7,564 nt of DNA from Burkholderiales bacterium (GCA_025352345.1 JANXTP010000229.1:1-7564), one strand, 5' to 3'; shown: positions 1-6,243, counted from the stretch's first letter. Made by a program: numbers and translations. Notes: generated from the letters alone by a model not told the origin.

Positions 1-311
1 CACTTGTCGCCCATGATCATGAAGGTCGCGGTGCCTTTGCCGAAACACTCACCGATGTTCGGACACGAGGCTTCCTCGCAGACGGTGTGCAGCTGGTGCT
101 CGCGCAGGATCTGCTTGATCTCGTAGAAACGACTGCTCGAAGAGCCCGCCTTGACGCGGATCCAGTCCGGCTTCTTCAGCGTCTCGGCCGGCACGATCTT
201 GATCGGGATGCGCGAGGTCTTCGCCTGCGATTTCTGCTTCGCGCTGGCGTCGTAGCCGAGGGCGTTCGGGGTGGCGTCAGCGGCGACGGGGGTCAGGGAA
301 TCGGAGGGCAT
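1..311 (-). CDS. lipA: Lipoyl synthase LipA, N-terminal fragment (cut by window edge)
   Basis: LipA is a radical-SAM enzyme that inserts sulfur at C6 and C8 of a protein-bound octanoyl chain, completing lipoate on pyruvate dehydrogenase, 2-oxoglutarate dehydrogenase and the glycine cleavage H protein. Only the first 103 codons plus two bases are present. They include the auxiliary iron-sulfur cluster signature CEEASCPNIGEC (C78, C83, C89; spacing CX4CX5C), followed by FGKGTATFMIMGDK. The window ends on the first two bases (TG) of the next codon, where the family has the first cysteine of the radical-SAM CX3CX2C motif, so that motif is not visible. The N-terminus (about residues 1-35) is polar and variable. 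The ATG at 311 is chosen because it is 42 bases after the lipB stop and in frame with the whole conserved region; its ribosome-binding site is weak. It is the last visible gene of the minus-strand cluster, directly after lipB, as expected for the pathway. Confidence 0.96.
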   Translation of the reverse strand, partial: MPSDSLTPVAADATPNALGYDASAKQKSQAKTSRIPIKIVPAETLKKPDWIRVKAGSSSSRFYEIKQILREHQLHTVCEEASCPNIGECFGKGTATFMIMGDK

Positions 312-353
312 CTCGGTCTTTCGGGGGACGGCGGCGGCGGTCACGCGCGGTCG

Positions 354-1061
354 TCAGGGCGCCAAGTGGGCGGCGAGCCGGGCGCCGAGCTGCTGCGCCA
401 CCGACGCCACGTCGACATGGGCACTCAGTGTAGCCAGATCGACCGTCGCCAAGCCGGCGTAGCCGCAGGGGTCGATGCGCTGGAAGGGCTCCAGATCCAT
501 CGCCACGTTCAGCGCCACGCCGTGATAGGTGAAATGGCGGCTGACCTTGACGCCGAGCGCCGCGATCTTGCCCAGGCCCTGAAACGCATCGGGCGCAGCC
601 ACGCCCAAGCGTTCACTTGGCGGCAGCCGTTTCAGCAGCGCGTGGCCGAAGGGATCGTCCAGCCGCACATAGATGCCCGGCGCGCCCTGCACACGGTGGC
701 CGGTGACGCCGAATGCCTCCAGCGTCTGCAGCACGCAGTGTTCAAGGCGGTAGACGTATTCCTTGACGCAGATGCCCAGCCGCTTCAGGTCGATCAGCGG
801 GTAGGCCACCACCTGGCCAGGGCCGTGGTAGGTGATCTGGCCACCTCGGTTGGTCTGGATCACCGGGATGCCACCGGGATCGCGCAGGTGCTCGGGTCGG
901 CCGGCCAGCCCCTGGGTGTAGACCGGCGGGTGCTCACACAGCCAGATCTCATCGGGCGTCGGCGCGTCCGCCGCGATGCGTGCTTCGGTGTGGGCGCGCA
1001 TCGCCGCGATCGCCTCGGCCGCATCGATGCGGCCCCGGTGAACCAGTATCGGCAGGGTCAT
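354..1061 (-). CDS. lipB: Octanoyl-[acyl carrier protein]:protein octanoyltransferase LipB
   Basis: LipB transfers octanoate from acyl carrier protein to the lipoyl-domain lysine of target enzymes, the step before LipA; it acts in the cytoplasm. The 235-residue product shows the family core in order: LCEHPPVYTQG (41-51), RGGQITYHGPGQ (72-83), PGIYV (129-133), GKIAALGVKVSR (164-175), FTYHGVALNV (177-186) and IDPCGYAGL (196-204). K165 and C199 correspond to the acyl-transfer Lys/Cys pair (K135 and C169 in E. coli). The protein is somewhat longer than E. coli LipB (213 residues as I recall it), mainly because about 29 extra residues lie between PGIYV and K165. The ATG at 1061 is 16 bases after the ybeD stop and fits the family N-terminus (PILVHRG). 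No strong Shine-Dalgarno sequence is visible, so translation may depend on coupling to ybeD. Confidence 0.97.
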   Translation of the reverse strand: MTLPILVHRGRIDAAEAIAAMRAHTEARIAADAPTPDEIWLCEHPPVYTQGLAGRPEHLRDPGGIPVIQTNRGGQITYHGPGQVVAYPLIDLKRLGICVKEYVYRLEHCVLQTLEAFGVTGHRVQGAPGIYVRLDDPFGHALLKRLPPSERLGVAAPDAFQGLGKIAALGVKVSRHFTYHGVALNVAMDLEPFQRIDPCGYAGLATVDLATLSAHVDVASVAQQLGARLAAHLAP

Positions 1062-1077
1062 GGGCTGGCGTGTCGGC

Positions 1078-1368
1078 CTACAACACCACCTTGACCAGCG
1101 GGTGCGAGCTCAGCGCGCGGTACAGATCGTCGAGCTGCTCGCGGCTGGTGGCGGTGACCGTCACGGTGAGGGCCAGGTACTTGTTGCCCGAACTCAGGCG
1201 CGTCTCGACGCGGCTGTCATCGAGCAGCGGGTCGAAGCGCCGCGCGACCTCGAGCACCGCGTCGGCGTAGCCATCGACGTTGGCGCCCATCACCTTGATC
1301 GGGAACAACGACGGGTACTCGATCAGCGACTGATCGGACGGGGTGCTGGGCATCGGCAACGTGCTCAC
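1078..1368 (-). CDS. ybeD: YbeD-family (UPF0250/DUF493) small protein
   Basis: This 96-residue cytoplasmic protein belongs to the YbeD/UPF0250 family, whose E. coli member lies between dacA and lipB. The family has a small ferredoxin-like alpha/beta fold resembling ACT-type regulatory domains; its biochemical role is not established. Recognisable parts are SLIEYPSLFPIKVMG (14-28), the central helix and strand around AVLEVARRFDPLL and KYLALTVTVTATS, and the C-terminal LSSHPLVKVVL, typical of the family end. The assigned start is a GTG at 1366-1368 that overlaps the dat stop (bases GTGA), suggesting translational coupling. An ATG five codons downstream (1351-1353) is an alternative because the first dozen residues (Ser/Pro/Thr-rich) are not conserved. 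lipB follows 16 bases after the TAG stop. Placement before lipB and lipA fits the conserved neighbourhood, but a role in lipoylation is only an inference. Confidence 0.93.
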   Translation of the reverse strand: MSTLPMPSTPSDQSLIEYPSLFPIKVMGANVDGYADAVLEVARRFDPLLDDSRVETRLSSGNKYLALTVTVTATSREQLDDLYRALSSHPLVKVVL

Positions 1369-2240
1369 GATCGTTGCGCCGCTTTGGCGCGCTGGTAAGC
1401 GGCATACAGCTTGGCGTAGACCGGGCCCGGCTTGCCGCGCAAGGCGCCATGGCCGACGGATTCCCCGTCGAGGGTGGTCACCGGCAGCACCTCCTTGGTG
1501 GCCGAGCTCAAGATCAACTCATCGGCGGCGATCACCTCGCCTTCGGGGATGGGCCGCAGGTTGAAGGCGATGCCCTCCTCCTCGCACAGCTCGCGGATCA
1601 GCTCGAAGCGGATGCCTTCGAGCACATGTTCACTCTTCGGCGGGCCGAGCAACGCGCCTTCATGCACCACCCACACATTGCAGGCCGCGGCTTCGGTCAG
1701 GAAGCCATCGCGGAACAGGATGGTCTCCGCAGCACCGTGGTCGGCCGACATCTGCCGCGCCAGCACATTACCCAGCAAGGAGATGCTCTTGATGTCGCCG
1801 CGCTCCCAGCGGAAGTCACGCGCCGTGGTGCAGGCCACGCCGCGATGGCGCTGCTCGGCGCTGGGCGGCTTCATCGCGCTGGTCATCATGAACACCGTGG
1901 GCTCGATGTCGGTCGGCATCACATGGTCGCGCAACGCCACGCCACGGGTCACCTGCAGGTACAGCAGTTGGTCCTCGGCCGGGTGCGCATCGATCAGCGT
2001 GCGGCAGCGGGCCAGCCAGTCGGCGGCGCTGTGCGGGTTGGCGATGCGCACCTTGGCCAGGCTGCGGTCGAGGCGCGCCATGTGCTCATCGAAGCGGAAC
2101 ACACTGCGGGCATACACCGGCACCACTTCATAGATGCCGTCGCCGAACAGGAAACCGCGGTCCAGCACCGACACCTTCGCCAAGTTCAGCGACGTGTAGT
2201 CGCCGTTCAGGTAGCACAGCGTGTCGGGAAGGGTTTGCAT
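1365..2240 (-). CDS. dat: D-amino acid transaminase (PLP fold type IV)
   Basis: This predicted PLP enzyme moves the amino group of D-alanine or other D-amino acids to a 2-oxo acid, giving pyruvate and D-glutamate in the typical reaction. With the start at 2240 it has 291 residues. It shows the class-IV aminotransferase pattern: YLNG and VSVLDRGFLFGDGIYEVVPVY near the N-terminus, the Schiff-base lysine K151 in DIKSISLLGNVLA, E183 in LTEAAACNVWVV, LEGIRFELI, and LSSATKEVLPVTTLDG near the end. The TRGVALRDHVMP stretch keeps Arg-x-His (R104, H106), which in the Bacillus enzyme binds the substrate carboxylate and favours D-amino acids over branched-chain L-amino acids. A longer frame begins at 2273, but the ATG at 2240 has a good Shine-Dalgarno sequence (GGAGAA, six bases upstream) and the earlier one has none. 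A branched-chain aminotransferase or aminodeoxychorismate lyase is a less likely reading. It lies between dacA and ybeD. Confidence 0.9.
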   Translation of the reverse strand: MQTLPDTLCYLNGDYTSLNLAKVSVLDRGFLFGDGIYEVVPVYARSVFRFDEHMARLDRSLAKVRIANPHSAADWLARCRTLIDAHPAEDQLLYLQVTRGVALRDHVMPTDIEPTVFMMTSAMKPPSAEQRHRGVACTTARDFRWERGDIKSISLLGNVLARQMSADHGAAETILFRDGFLTEAAACNVWVVHEGALLGPPKSEHVLEGIRFELIRELCEEEGIAFNLRPIPEGEVIAADELILSSATKEVLPVTTLDGESVGHGALRGKPGPVYAKLYAAYQRAKAAQRS

Positions 2241-2246
2241 GGCAGG

Positions 2247-2252
2247 TTCTCC
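2247..2252 (-). promoter_or_regulatory. Shine-Dalgarno sequence deciding the dat start
   Basis: On the minus strand this reads GGAGAA, six bases before the ATG at 2238-2240. The in-frame ATG eleven codons earlier (2271-2273) has no comparable sequence before it, so this site supports the 291-residue form of the transaminase. Confidence 0.7.
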
Positions 2253-2291
2253 GTTACCGTTGTGCGCGCTCATCGAACACGCGTCAACAGG

Positions 2292-3491
2292 TTACTTGAT
2301 CCACAGCCGCAGGGCATCCCAGGCGCGGCTGAACACGCCAGCGATCTCGACCGGCTCCATCACCACCAGCGGCACGTCGACGACGGGCGTGCCGGCGGCC
2401 GTTTTGACCTTGATCGTGCCCACGCGCTGCCCCTTGGCGAGCGGCGCGATCAGCGGATCGGTGCGCTCGACCTGGGTCTGCAGCTTGCCGCCCTCTCCCT
2501 TGGGCATGGTGACGAACACACCGCCCTGGGCGCCGAGCGCCGCCTGCGCCGCCTTGCCCTTCCACACGGGGACCGTGGTCACCGGCTTGCCCGACTCGAA
2601 CAGCCGCACCGTGTCGAACGCGGCGTAGCCCCAGTTCAACAGCTTCTGGCTTTCGTTGGCGCGGGCCTCCATCGAGGTCGTGTTCAGCACGACGCTGAGC
2701 AGGCGACGCGGGCCGCCACCCGTTCCACCCGCACCGAGATTCGGAAACTCGCGCTGTGCGCTGGCGATCAGGCAGTAGCCGGCCGCTTCGGTGTAACCGG
2801 TCTTCATGCCATCGACGCTCGGGTCGCGGCGCAGCAGCAGGTTGCGGTTGGGCTGGCTGATGTTGTTGTACCTGTAGTCCTTGACCGAGTAGTACCCGTA
2901 CTCCTTCGGGTAGTCACGGATGATGTGGCTGGCGATCACCGCGAGGTCGCGCGCGGTGCTCTTGTGGCCGGGCTCGGTCAGGCCGGTGACGTTCTTGAAG
3001 CTGGTGTTCTTCAGGCCCCAGGCCTGGGCCTGACGGTTCATCATCACGACAAACTGGTCGAGCGTGCCGCCCACCGCCTCGGCCAGCGCCACCGACGCAT
3101 CGTTGCCGGACTGGACGATCACGCCGTGCAGCAGCTGATCGACGGTTGGCGTCATCGTCGTGTCGATGAACATCAGCGAGCCGCCGCCCTTGCGCTCGTC
3201 CCAGGCGCGGCGCGAGACCGCAATCGGCTGATCCAGCGCCAGCTTCTTGTCATGCAGCGCCGTGAAGACGATGTAGGCGGTCATCAGCTTGGTCAACGAC
3301 GCCGGATCGGCGGACGCATCGGCATCGCGCTCGGCCAGCGTCTGGTTGCTGGTCAGGTCGAGCAGCAGGTAGCTGCGCGCAGCGACTTCCGGCGGCAACG
3401 GGGCCTGGGCCTGAGCGCTGGCAAAGATACCGGCGAACCACAACAGGCCGATGGAGAACGAACGCGACAGGACAGAACGCAAGACAGGCAT
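2292..3491 (-). CDS. dacA: D-alanyl-D-alanine carboxypeptidase (PBP5/6 family, DacA type)
   Basis: This low-molecular-weight penicillin-binding protein removes the terminal D-alanine from peptidoglycan pentapeptides, trimming cross-links in the periplasm. The 399-residue precursor starts with a signal peptide: basic LRSVLSR, hydrophobic core FSIGLLWFAGIFAS, and an AQAQA region giving likely cleavage near residue 28-30. The catalytic serine motif is S65-L-T-K68 within DPASLTK, the second motif S128-G-N130, and the third K230-T-G232 in DGMKTGYT, all at family spacing. Residues about 295-380 form the beta-rich PBP5 C-terminal domain. The last residues (GVFSRAWDALRLWIK) look like the amphipathic helix that anchors PBP5-type proteins to the inner membrane. 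A glycine-rich loop, NLGAGGTGGGPRR (251-263), follows the KTG region. The start is ten bases after the hydrolase stop and no strong ribosome-binding site is visible. The gene is followed by dat; in E. coli dacA is followed directly by ybeD. Confidence 0.96.
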   Translation of the reverse strand: MPVLRSVLSRSFSIGLLWFAGIFASAQAQAPLPPEVAARSYLLLDLTSNQTLAERDADASADPASLTKLMTAYIVFTALHDKKLALDQPIAVSRRAWDERKGGGSLMFIDTTMTPTVDQLLHGVIVQSGNDASVALAEAVGGTLDQFVVMMNRQAQAWGLKNTSFKNVTGLTEPGHKSTARDLAVIASHIIRDYPKEYGYYSVKDYRYNNISQPNRNLLLRRDPSVDGMKTGYTEAAGYCLIASAQREFPNLGAGGTGGGPRRLLSVVLNTTSMEARANESQKLLNWGYAAFDTVRLFESGKPVTTVPVWKGKAAQAALGAQGGVFVTMPKGEGGKLQTQVERTDPLIAPLAKGQRVGTIKVKTAAGTPVVDVPLVVMEPVEIAGVFSRAWDALRLWIK

Positions 3492-3501
3492 CGGAGATCA
3501 G

Positions 3502-4149
3502 TCAGGAAGAAGGGGGAGGAAGGGGAATGCCGGCCGAGGGCTGCAACTGCTGCGTCACGACACGTTTGAGCCAGCCGAGTTGACCGTGGAAGAAATGCCC
3601 GACCCCGGGCAGCACGATGACCGACAGCGACTGCGGCCGCGCCCAGGCCAGCGTGGCCGAGAGCGGTACCACCTCGTCGCTTTCACCGTGGATGACCACG
3701 GTGTCCTCGGGCACCAGGGGCAGTTGCTGCTTCTCGGTCGAGGGGCCGACGAGCAACAAGCGCTGCGCCCGCTGCGCCTCGGGCAGGCGCGAGGCCGCCT
3801 CCGCCGCCACAAAGCCGCCAAATGAAAAACCGGCCATCAACAAAGGCTGCGACACCGTGCGGTGCTGGGCCACCACCGCCAGCGCGTCCTCAACCTCGCC
3901 GCGTCCGTCGTCCCAGCTGCCCGCCGATGCGCCGACGCCGCGAAAGTTGAAGCGCACGGTCGTCCAGCCGAGAGCCAGCAAGGCGCGGGCTACGGTCTGC
4001 ACCACCTTGTTGTCCATGGTGCCGCCGAACTGCGGGTGCGGGTGACACACCACCGCCACCCCGATGGCCGCACCGGCAGGCGCGTCAACGGCGCATTCCA
4101 GTGGGCCCGCCGGGCCGTGGCAGGTGGTCATTTGGGTGTGTGAATTCAT
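3502..4149 (-). CDS. Alpha/beta hydrolase (COG2945-like small serine hydrolase)
   Basis: This 215-residue predicted cytoplasmic serine hydrolase has no visible signal peptide or membrane segment. The oxyanion-side motif CHPHPQFGGTMDNKVV (35-50) and FNFRGVGASAGSWDDGRGE (67-85) are typical of the small alpha/beta hydrolases grouped as COG2945. The nucleophile elbow is G107-F-S109-F-G111-G. The likely acid is D158 in HGESDEVVPL, and the likely histidine is H185 in GVGHFFHG. Together these complete a Ser-Asp-His triad at normal spacing with no cap-domain insertion. The natural substrate cannot be read from the sequence; esterase or thioesterase activity is plausible. The stop lies ten bases before dacA and the start is 34 bases after the ferredoxin stop, so co-transcription is likely. 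No good Shine-Dalgarno sequence precedes the ATG at 4149; an alternative ATG at 4129-4131 would shorten the protein by six residues. Confidence 0.92.
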   Translation of the reverse strand: MNSHTQMTTCHGPAGPLECAVDAPAGAAIGVAVVCHPHPQFGGTMDNKVVQTVARALLALGWTTVRFNFRGVGASAGSWDDGRGEVEDALAVVAQHRTVSQPLLMAGFSFGGFVAAEAASRLPEAQRAQRLLLVGPSTEKQQLPLVPEDTVVIHGESDEVVPLSATLAWARPQSLSVIVLPGVGHFFHGQLGWLKRVVTQQLQPSAGIPLPPPSS

Positions 4150-4183
4150 GATGCGAGGCGCGTTGGCCCCGGCGGGCGGCGGG

Positions 4184-4510
4184 TCACTTGCCGACCGATG
4201 GCGGCAACAGCAGGCGCTCGACGACGCGCCCGTGTTTCAAATGTGAATCGACGATCTCGTCGATGTCGTCGGTGTCGACGTAGGTGTACCAAACCGCCTC
4301 CGGATAGACCACCGCCACCGGCCCGCCAGCGCAGCGGTCGAGGCAGCCGGCCTTGTTGACGCGCACCTGGCCCGCACCGGAAAGACCAGCCGCCTTGACC
4401 CGCGATTTGCAACGGTCGAAACCGGCCTGCGCGCCCTGTCCGGCGCAGCAGTCCTCGCCGTTGGCGCGCTGGTTGAGGCAAAAGAAGATGTGCCGACCGA
4501 AGTAACCCAT
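4184..4510 (-). CDS. Thioredoxin-like [2Fe-2S] ferredoxin
   Basis: This 108-residue cytoplasmic protein belongs to the thioredoxin-fold [2Fe-2S] ferredoxins, related to the Aquifex and Clostridium pasteurianum proteins and to the NuoE C-terminal domain. The N-terminal HIFFCLNQR holds C11, and VRVNKAGCLDRCAGGPVAVVYPE holds C56 and C60 with the CX3C spacing of the second ligand pair. The second ligand is C21 or C22 in GEDCCAG; a further cysteine, C34, is in FDRCK. The C-terminal half (VWYTYVDTDDIDEIVDSHL, then VVERLLLPP) matches the family closing strand and helix. The role is probably electron transfer, but its partner is not evident from the neighbourhood. The ATG at 4510 places HIFFC at the usual position close to the N-terminus; the ribosome-binding site is weak. 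It is 61 bases downstream of the VanZ-family gene and 34 bases upstream of the hydrolase. Confidence 0.93.
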   Translation of the reverse strand: MGYFGRHIFFCLNQRANGEDCCAGQGAQAGFDRCKSRVKAAGLSGAGQVRVNKAGCLDRCAGGPVAVVYPEAVWYTYVDTDDIDEIVDSHLKHGRVVERLLLPPSVGK

Positions 4511-4545
4511 GCAGGGATTCTACGGAGGCCGCTTCGTCACGCTGG

Positions 4546-4561
4546 CGTTGCAGACGCAACG
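4546..4561. other. Small perfect hairpin between vanZ-like and ferredoxin genes
   Basis: The bases CGTTGC, AGAC and GCAACG form a perfect six-base-pair stem with a four-base loop within the 61-base gap. No T-run follows on either strand, so it does not look like an intrinsic terminator. It could be an mRNA processing or stability element, or chance in GC-rich DNA. Confidence 0.35.
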
Positions 4562-4571
4562 ACCTGTACCG

Positions 4572-5681
4572 TCAGGGCTCGTCTCGGGCAGCGATGCGCC
4601 CCAGCAAGTACGCCATCGCCGCATACGGCCACAACCAGCCTACCCACTGCGCGGCACCGTGGAAACGGATGAAGCGGCCCTGCTCCCAGGCATGCAGGCT
4701 CTGCGCGTAGTAGGCGTCCTCAGGGGCCTGGGCCACCAGCAAGACCAGCGCAGTCAGCGCCATCAAGCCCAGCGCGGCGGCGGCGCGCCGTGGCACCCAG
4801 GCCAGCAGCAGCGCCGCCAGCACGCCGACACCGAGACCGCCGACCGCCCTGCCGGTCAACCAGGCCAGCGCATGGTCGGGCCCGAAATTGAGCGCGGTTG
4901 ACAGCGTGGTGGCGCCCACCCCGGCCAGCGTGACGCCCGCAGCCAGCAAGACGCGGCGCCAACCGGGGCGCGACACCGCATAGCCCAGCAGACAAGGCGC
5001 CAGCAGGCCGAGTGCGATGGCGCTCAGTTCGCTGGGCGGCGGCAAGTCGGTGGCGAGGGCCGGTGCGGCGAGCACCGTGAGCCCCCACTGGGCGAGCGGC
5101 GTGTCGGCAAGCACCGACGCCAGTGCGATGCGCAGCCGCGACAGCACTTGACCCAGACCCAGCGGCAGCGAGGTCGGAAACATCAGGCCCACAGGCCACA
5201 GCAGCAGCAGCGCCAGTGCGCCCGCACTGCGGCCCACAAACCAGCGATCGCGCAGGCGCTGCCAGCGCGCCAGCAGGCCGAGCGCGTTCAGTGCGCCGCC
5301 AACGGCAGCGCCCCCCGCCGCACCGATCGTGTTGAGCGTCCAGTCGACATTCGACGGGATGCGCGACGGCAGCCCGTTTTGCGCCAGCTCCATCGAAAGC
5401 GACAGCGCCGAAGCCATCCACACCGCATGGCAGGCACCGATTCCCGCCGACCTGCCGTGGCGCACCTGAGCGGCAAAGATCAGCAAGCCCAGCGGCATGT
5501 AGCCCAGCAGGTTCGAGACCAGATCGAATGCCGTCCAGTAGCGCGGCCAGGGCAGCAGCAAGAAGGCGAGTGGCGAGGCGCTCGGCCAGCGCCAGTCGGT
5601 CAGCGGATACAGGCTGGCGTAGACGATCAGTCCGGCGTACAGCCAGGCGAGCAGCGACGCAGAACTGCGGTGAGGCGCCAT
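4572..5681 (-). CDS. VanZ-family integral membrane protein with long C-terminal membrane half
   Basis: This 369-residue inner-membrane protein carries a VanZ-like domain in roughly its first 140 residues. Recognisable parts are an N-terminal membrane segment ending in YASLYPLTDWR (21-31), FDLVSNLLGYMPLGLL (52-67), and the family signature with E98, Q101, R107, D113 and N117 in MELAQNGLPSRIPSNVDW followed by TLNTIGAAGG. The founding VanZ protein gives low-level teicoplanin resistance, but most chromosomal relatives have unknown function and this context does not suggest antibiotic resistance. The remaining residues (about 150-369) hold five or six more hydrophobic segments (around 152-170, 218-236, 243-262, 275-295, 300-318, 345-361) and a polar stretch, EDAYYAQSLHAWEQGRFIRF, before the last. 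I cannot assign this half to a known domain. The ATG at 5681 has AAGGG seven bases upstream. The gene begins 39 bases after the hemJ-like stop. Confidence 0.87.
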   Translation of the reverse strand: MAPHRSSASLLAWLYAGLIVYASLYPLTDWRWPSASPLAFLLLPWPRYWTAFDLVSNLLGYMPLGLLIFAAQVRHGRSAGIGACHAVWMASALSLSMELAQNGLPSRIPSNVDWTLNTIGAAGGAAVGGALNALGLLARWQRLRDRWFVGRSAGALALLLLWPVGLMFPTSLPLGLGQVLSRLRIALASVLADTPLAQWGLTVLAAPALATDLPPPSELSAIALGLLAPCLLGYAVSRPGWRRVLLAAGVTLAGVGATTLSTALNFGPDHALAWLTGRAVGGLGVGVLAALLLAWVPRRAAAALGLMALTALVLLVAQAPEDAYYAQSLHAWEQGRFIRFHGAAQWVGWLWPYAAMAYLLGRIAARDEP

Positions 5682-5720
5682 CGTGCTGCCCTTGTTCAGC
5701 GTTGGGGGCTCAGCCTGCCA

Positions 5721-6143
5721 TCAAAACGGCTTGACCACCACCAGCACGACGATGGCGATCAGCAACAGCACCGAGACCTCGTTGAAGACGCGAAACCAAC
5801 GGTCGCTGCGCCGGTTGGTGAACTGCTCGAACTGACGCAGCAGCGAGCGGCACATGTGGTGATAGCCCACCGCCAGCACCACCAGCACGATCTTGACGTG
5901 CAGCCAGCCGCCCGTGTGCAGGCCCCAGTAACCCAGCCACAGCCACAGGCCGAGCCCGATCGCCGGCACCATCAGCAAGCTGCTGAAGCGGTAAAGCTTG
6001 CGCGCCATCAGCAGCAGGCGCTCGCGCTCGGCATGGCTGTCGGCGGGCACCATGGCCAGGTTGACGAAGATGCGCGGCAGGTAAAAGAGCCCGGCGAACC
6101 AGCTGGTGACGAAGACGACGTGAAACGCTTTGATCCAGAGCAT
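5721..6143 (-). CDS. hemJ: HemJ-type protoporphyrinogen IX oxidase (UPF0093; often labelled CopD family)
   Basis: This 140-residue protein has about four membrane helices and resembles the HemJ family, which oxidises protoporphyrinogen IX to protoporphyrin IX in the inner membrane, the penultimate step of haem synthesis. Visible family features are the N-terminal MLWIKAFHVVFVTSWFAGLFYLPR with conserved H8, the stretch HVKIVLVVLAVGYHH with K84, and the end FRVFNEVSVLLLIAIVVLVVVKPF, close to the family pattern RxxNExP...VKPF except that the usual proline of NEVP is serine here. A conserved histidine and lysine have been implicated in HemJ function. Automated pipelines often call such genes CopD-family copper proteins, but the size, start and VKPF ending favour HemJ. 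The ATG at 6143 matches the family start exactly. It is divergent from hemB, which supports a haem role, and is the first gene of the minus-strand run. Confidence 0.85.
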   Translation of the reverse strand: MLWIKAFHVVFVTSWFAGLFYLPRIFVNLAMVPADSHAERERLLLMARKLYRFSSLLMVPAIGLGLWLWLGYWGLHTGGWLHVKIVLVVLAVGYHHMCRSLLRQFEQFTNRRSDRWFRVFNEVSVLLLIAIVVLVVVKPF

Positions 6144-6149
6144 CGGCGG

Positions 6150-6155
6150 ATTATC
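6150..6155 (-). promoter_or_regulatory. Candidate -10 element for hemJ
   Basis: On the minus strand this reads GATAAT (one mismatch to TATAAT) and ends six bases before the hemJ ATG, so transcription would start at or beside the A of the start codon. No good -35 hexamer is seen 16-18 bases upstream. This is a weak prediction from sequence alone. Confidence 0.35.
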
Positions 6156-6199
6156 GCCATGCGCTCAAGCGCCACCGCCGCACTGCCGCACGCTGCGTC

Positions 6200-6205
6200 T
6201 ATGAT
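6200..6205 (+). promoter_or_regulatory. Candidate -10 element for hemB
   Basis: TATGAT differs from the TATAAT consensus at one base and stands out as AT-rich within a GC-rich divergent region. It would put the transcript start near 6212 and give a leader of about 32 bases before the hemB ATG. No convincing -35 hexamer lies 16-18 bases upstream, so an activator or a relaxed sigma-70 promoter would be needed. Confidence 0.4.
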
Positions 6206-6243
6206 CCGCGGACTCCGGCTTCCACCCCTCACGGCGACGCGGC

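Noticed and set aside
87..1094. Plus-strand open frame antisense to lipA and lipB
   Set aside because: It lies opposite two well-supported lipoate genes and gives an Arg/His/Gly-rich product with no family features.
2274..2291. TTGACG as a -35 element for a separate dat promoter
   Set aside because: It is a five of six match, but nothing like a -10 hexamer lies 16-18 bases downstream, so a promoter cannot be supported from sequence alone.
1374..3569. Very long open frame on the plus strand (731 codons) antisense to dat and dacA
   Set aside because: It runs opposite two clear genes with intact catalytic motifs. Its translation is rich in His, Gln, Arg and Ala without domains, as expected from the antisense of high-GC genes with G/C-ending codons.
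3502..4149. Alpha/beta hydrolase as a dedicated partner of dacA in peptidoglycan metabolism
   Set aside because: It has no signal peptide and belongs to a broad small-hydrolase family. The ten-base spacing to dacA shows likely co-transcription only, not a shared substrate.
4572..5681. VanZ-family gene as evidence of glycopeptide resistance
   Set aside because: No vanA/B/H/X/Y/R/S-type genes are nearby. The surroundings are housekeeping genes, and VanZ-like proteins are common in bacteria without this resistance.
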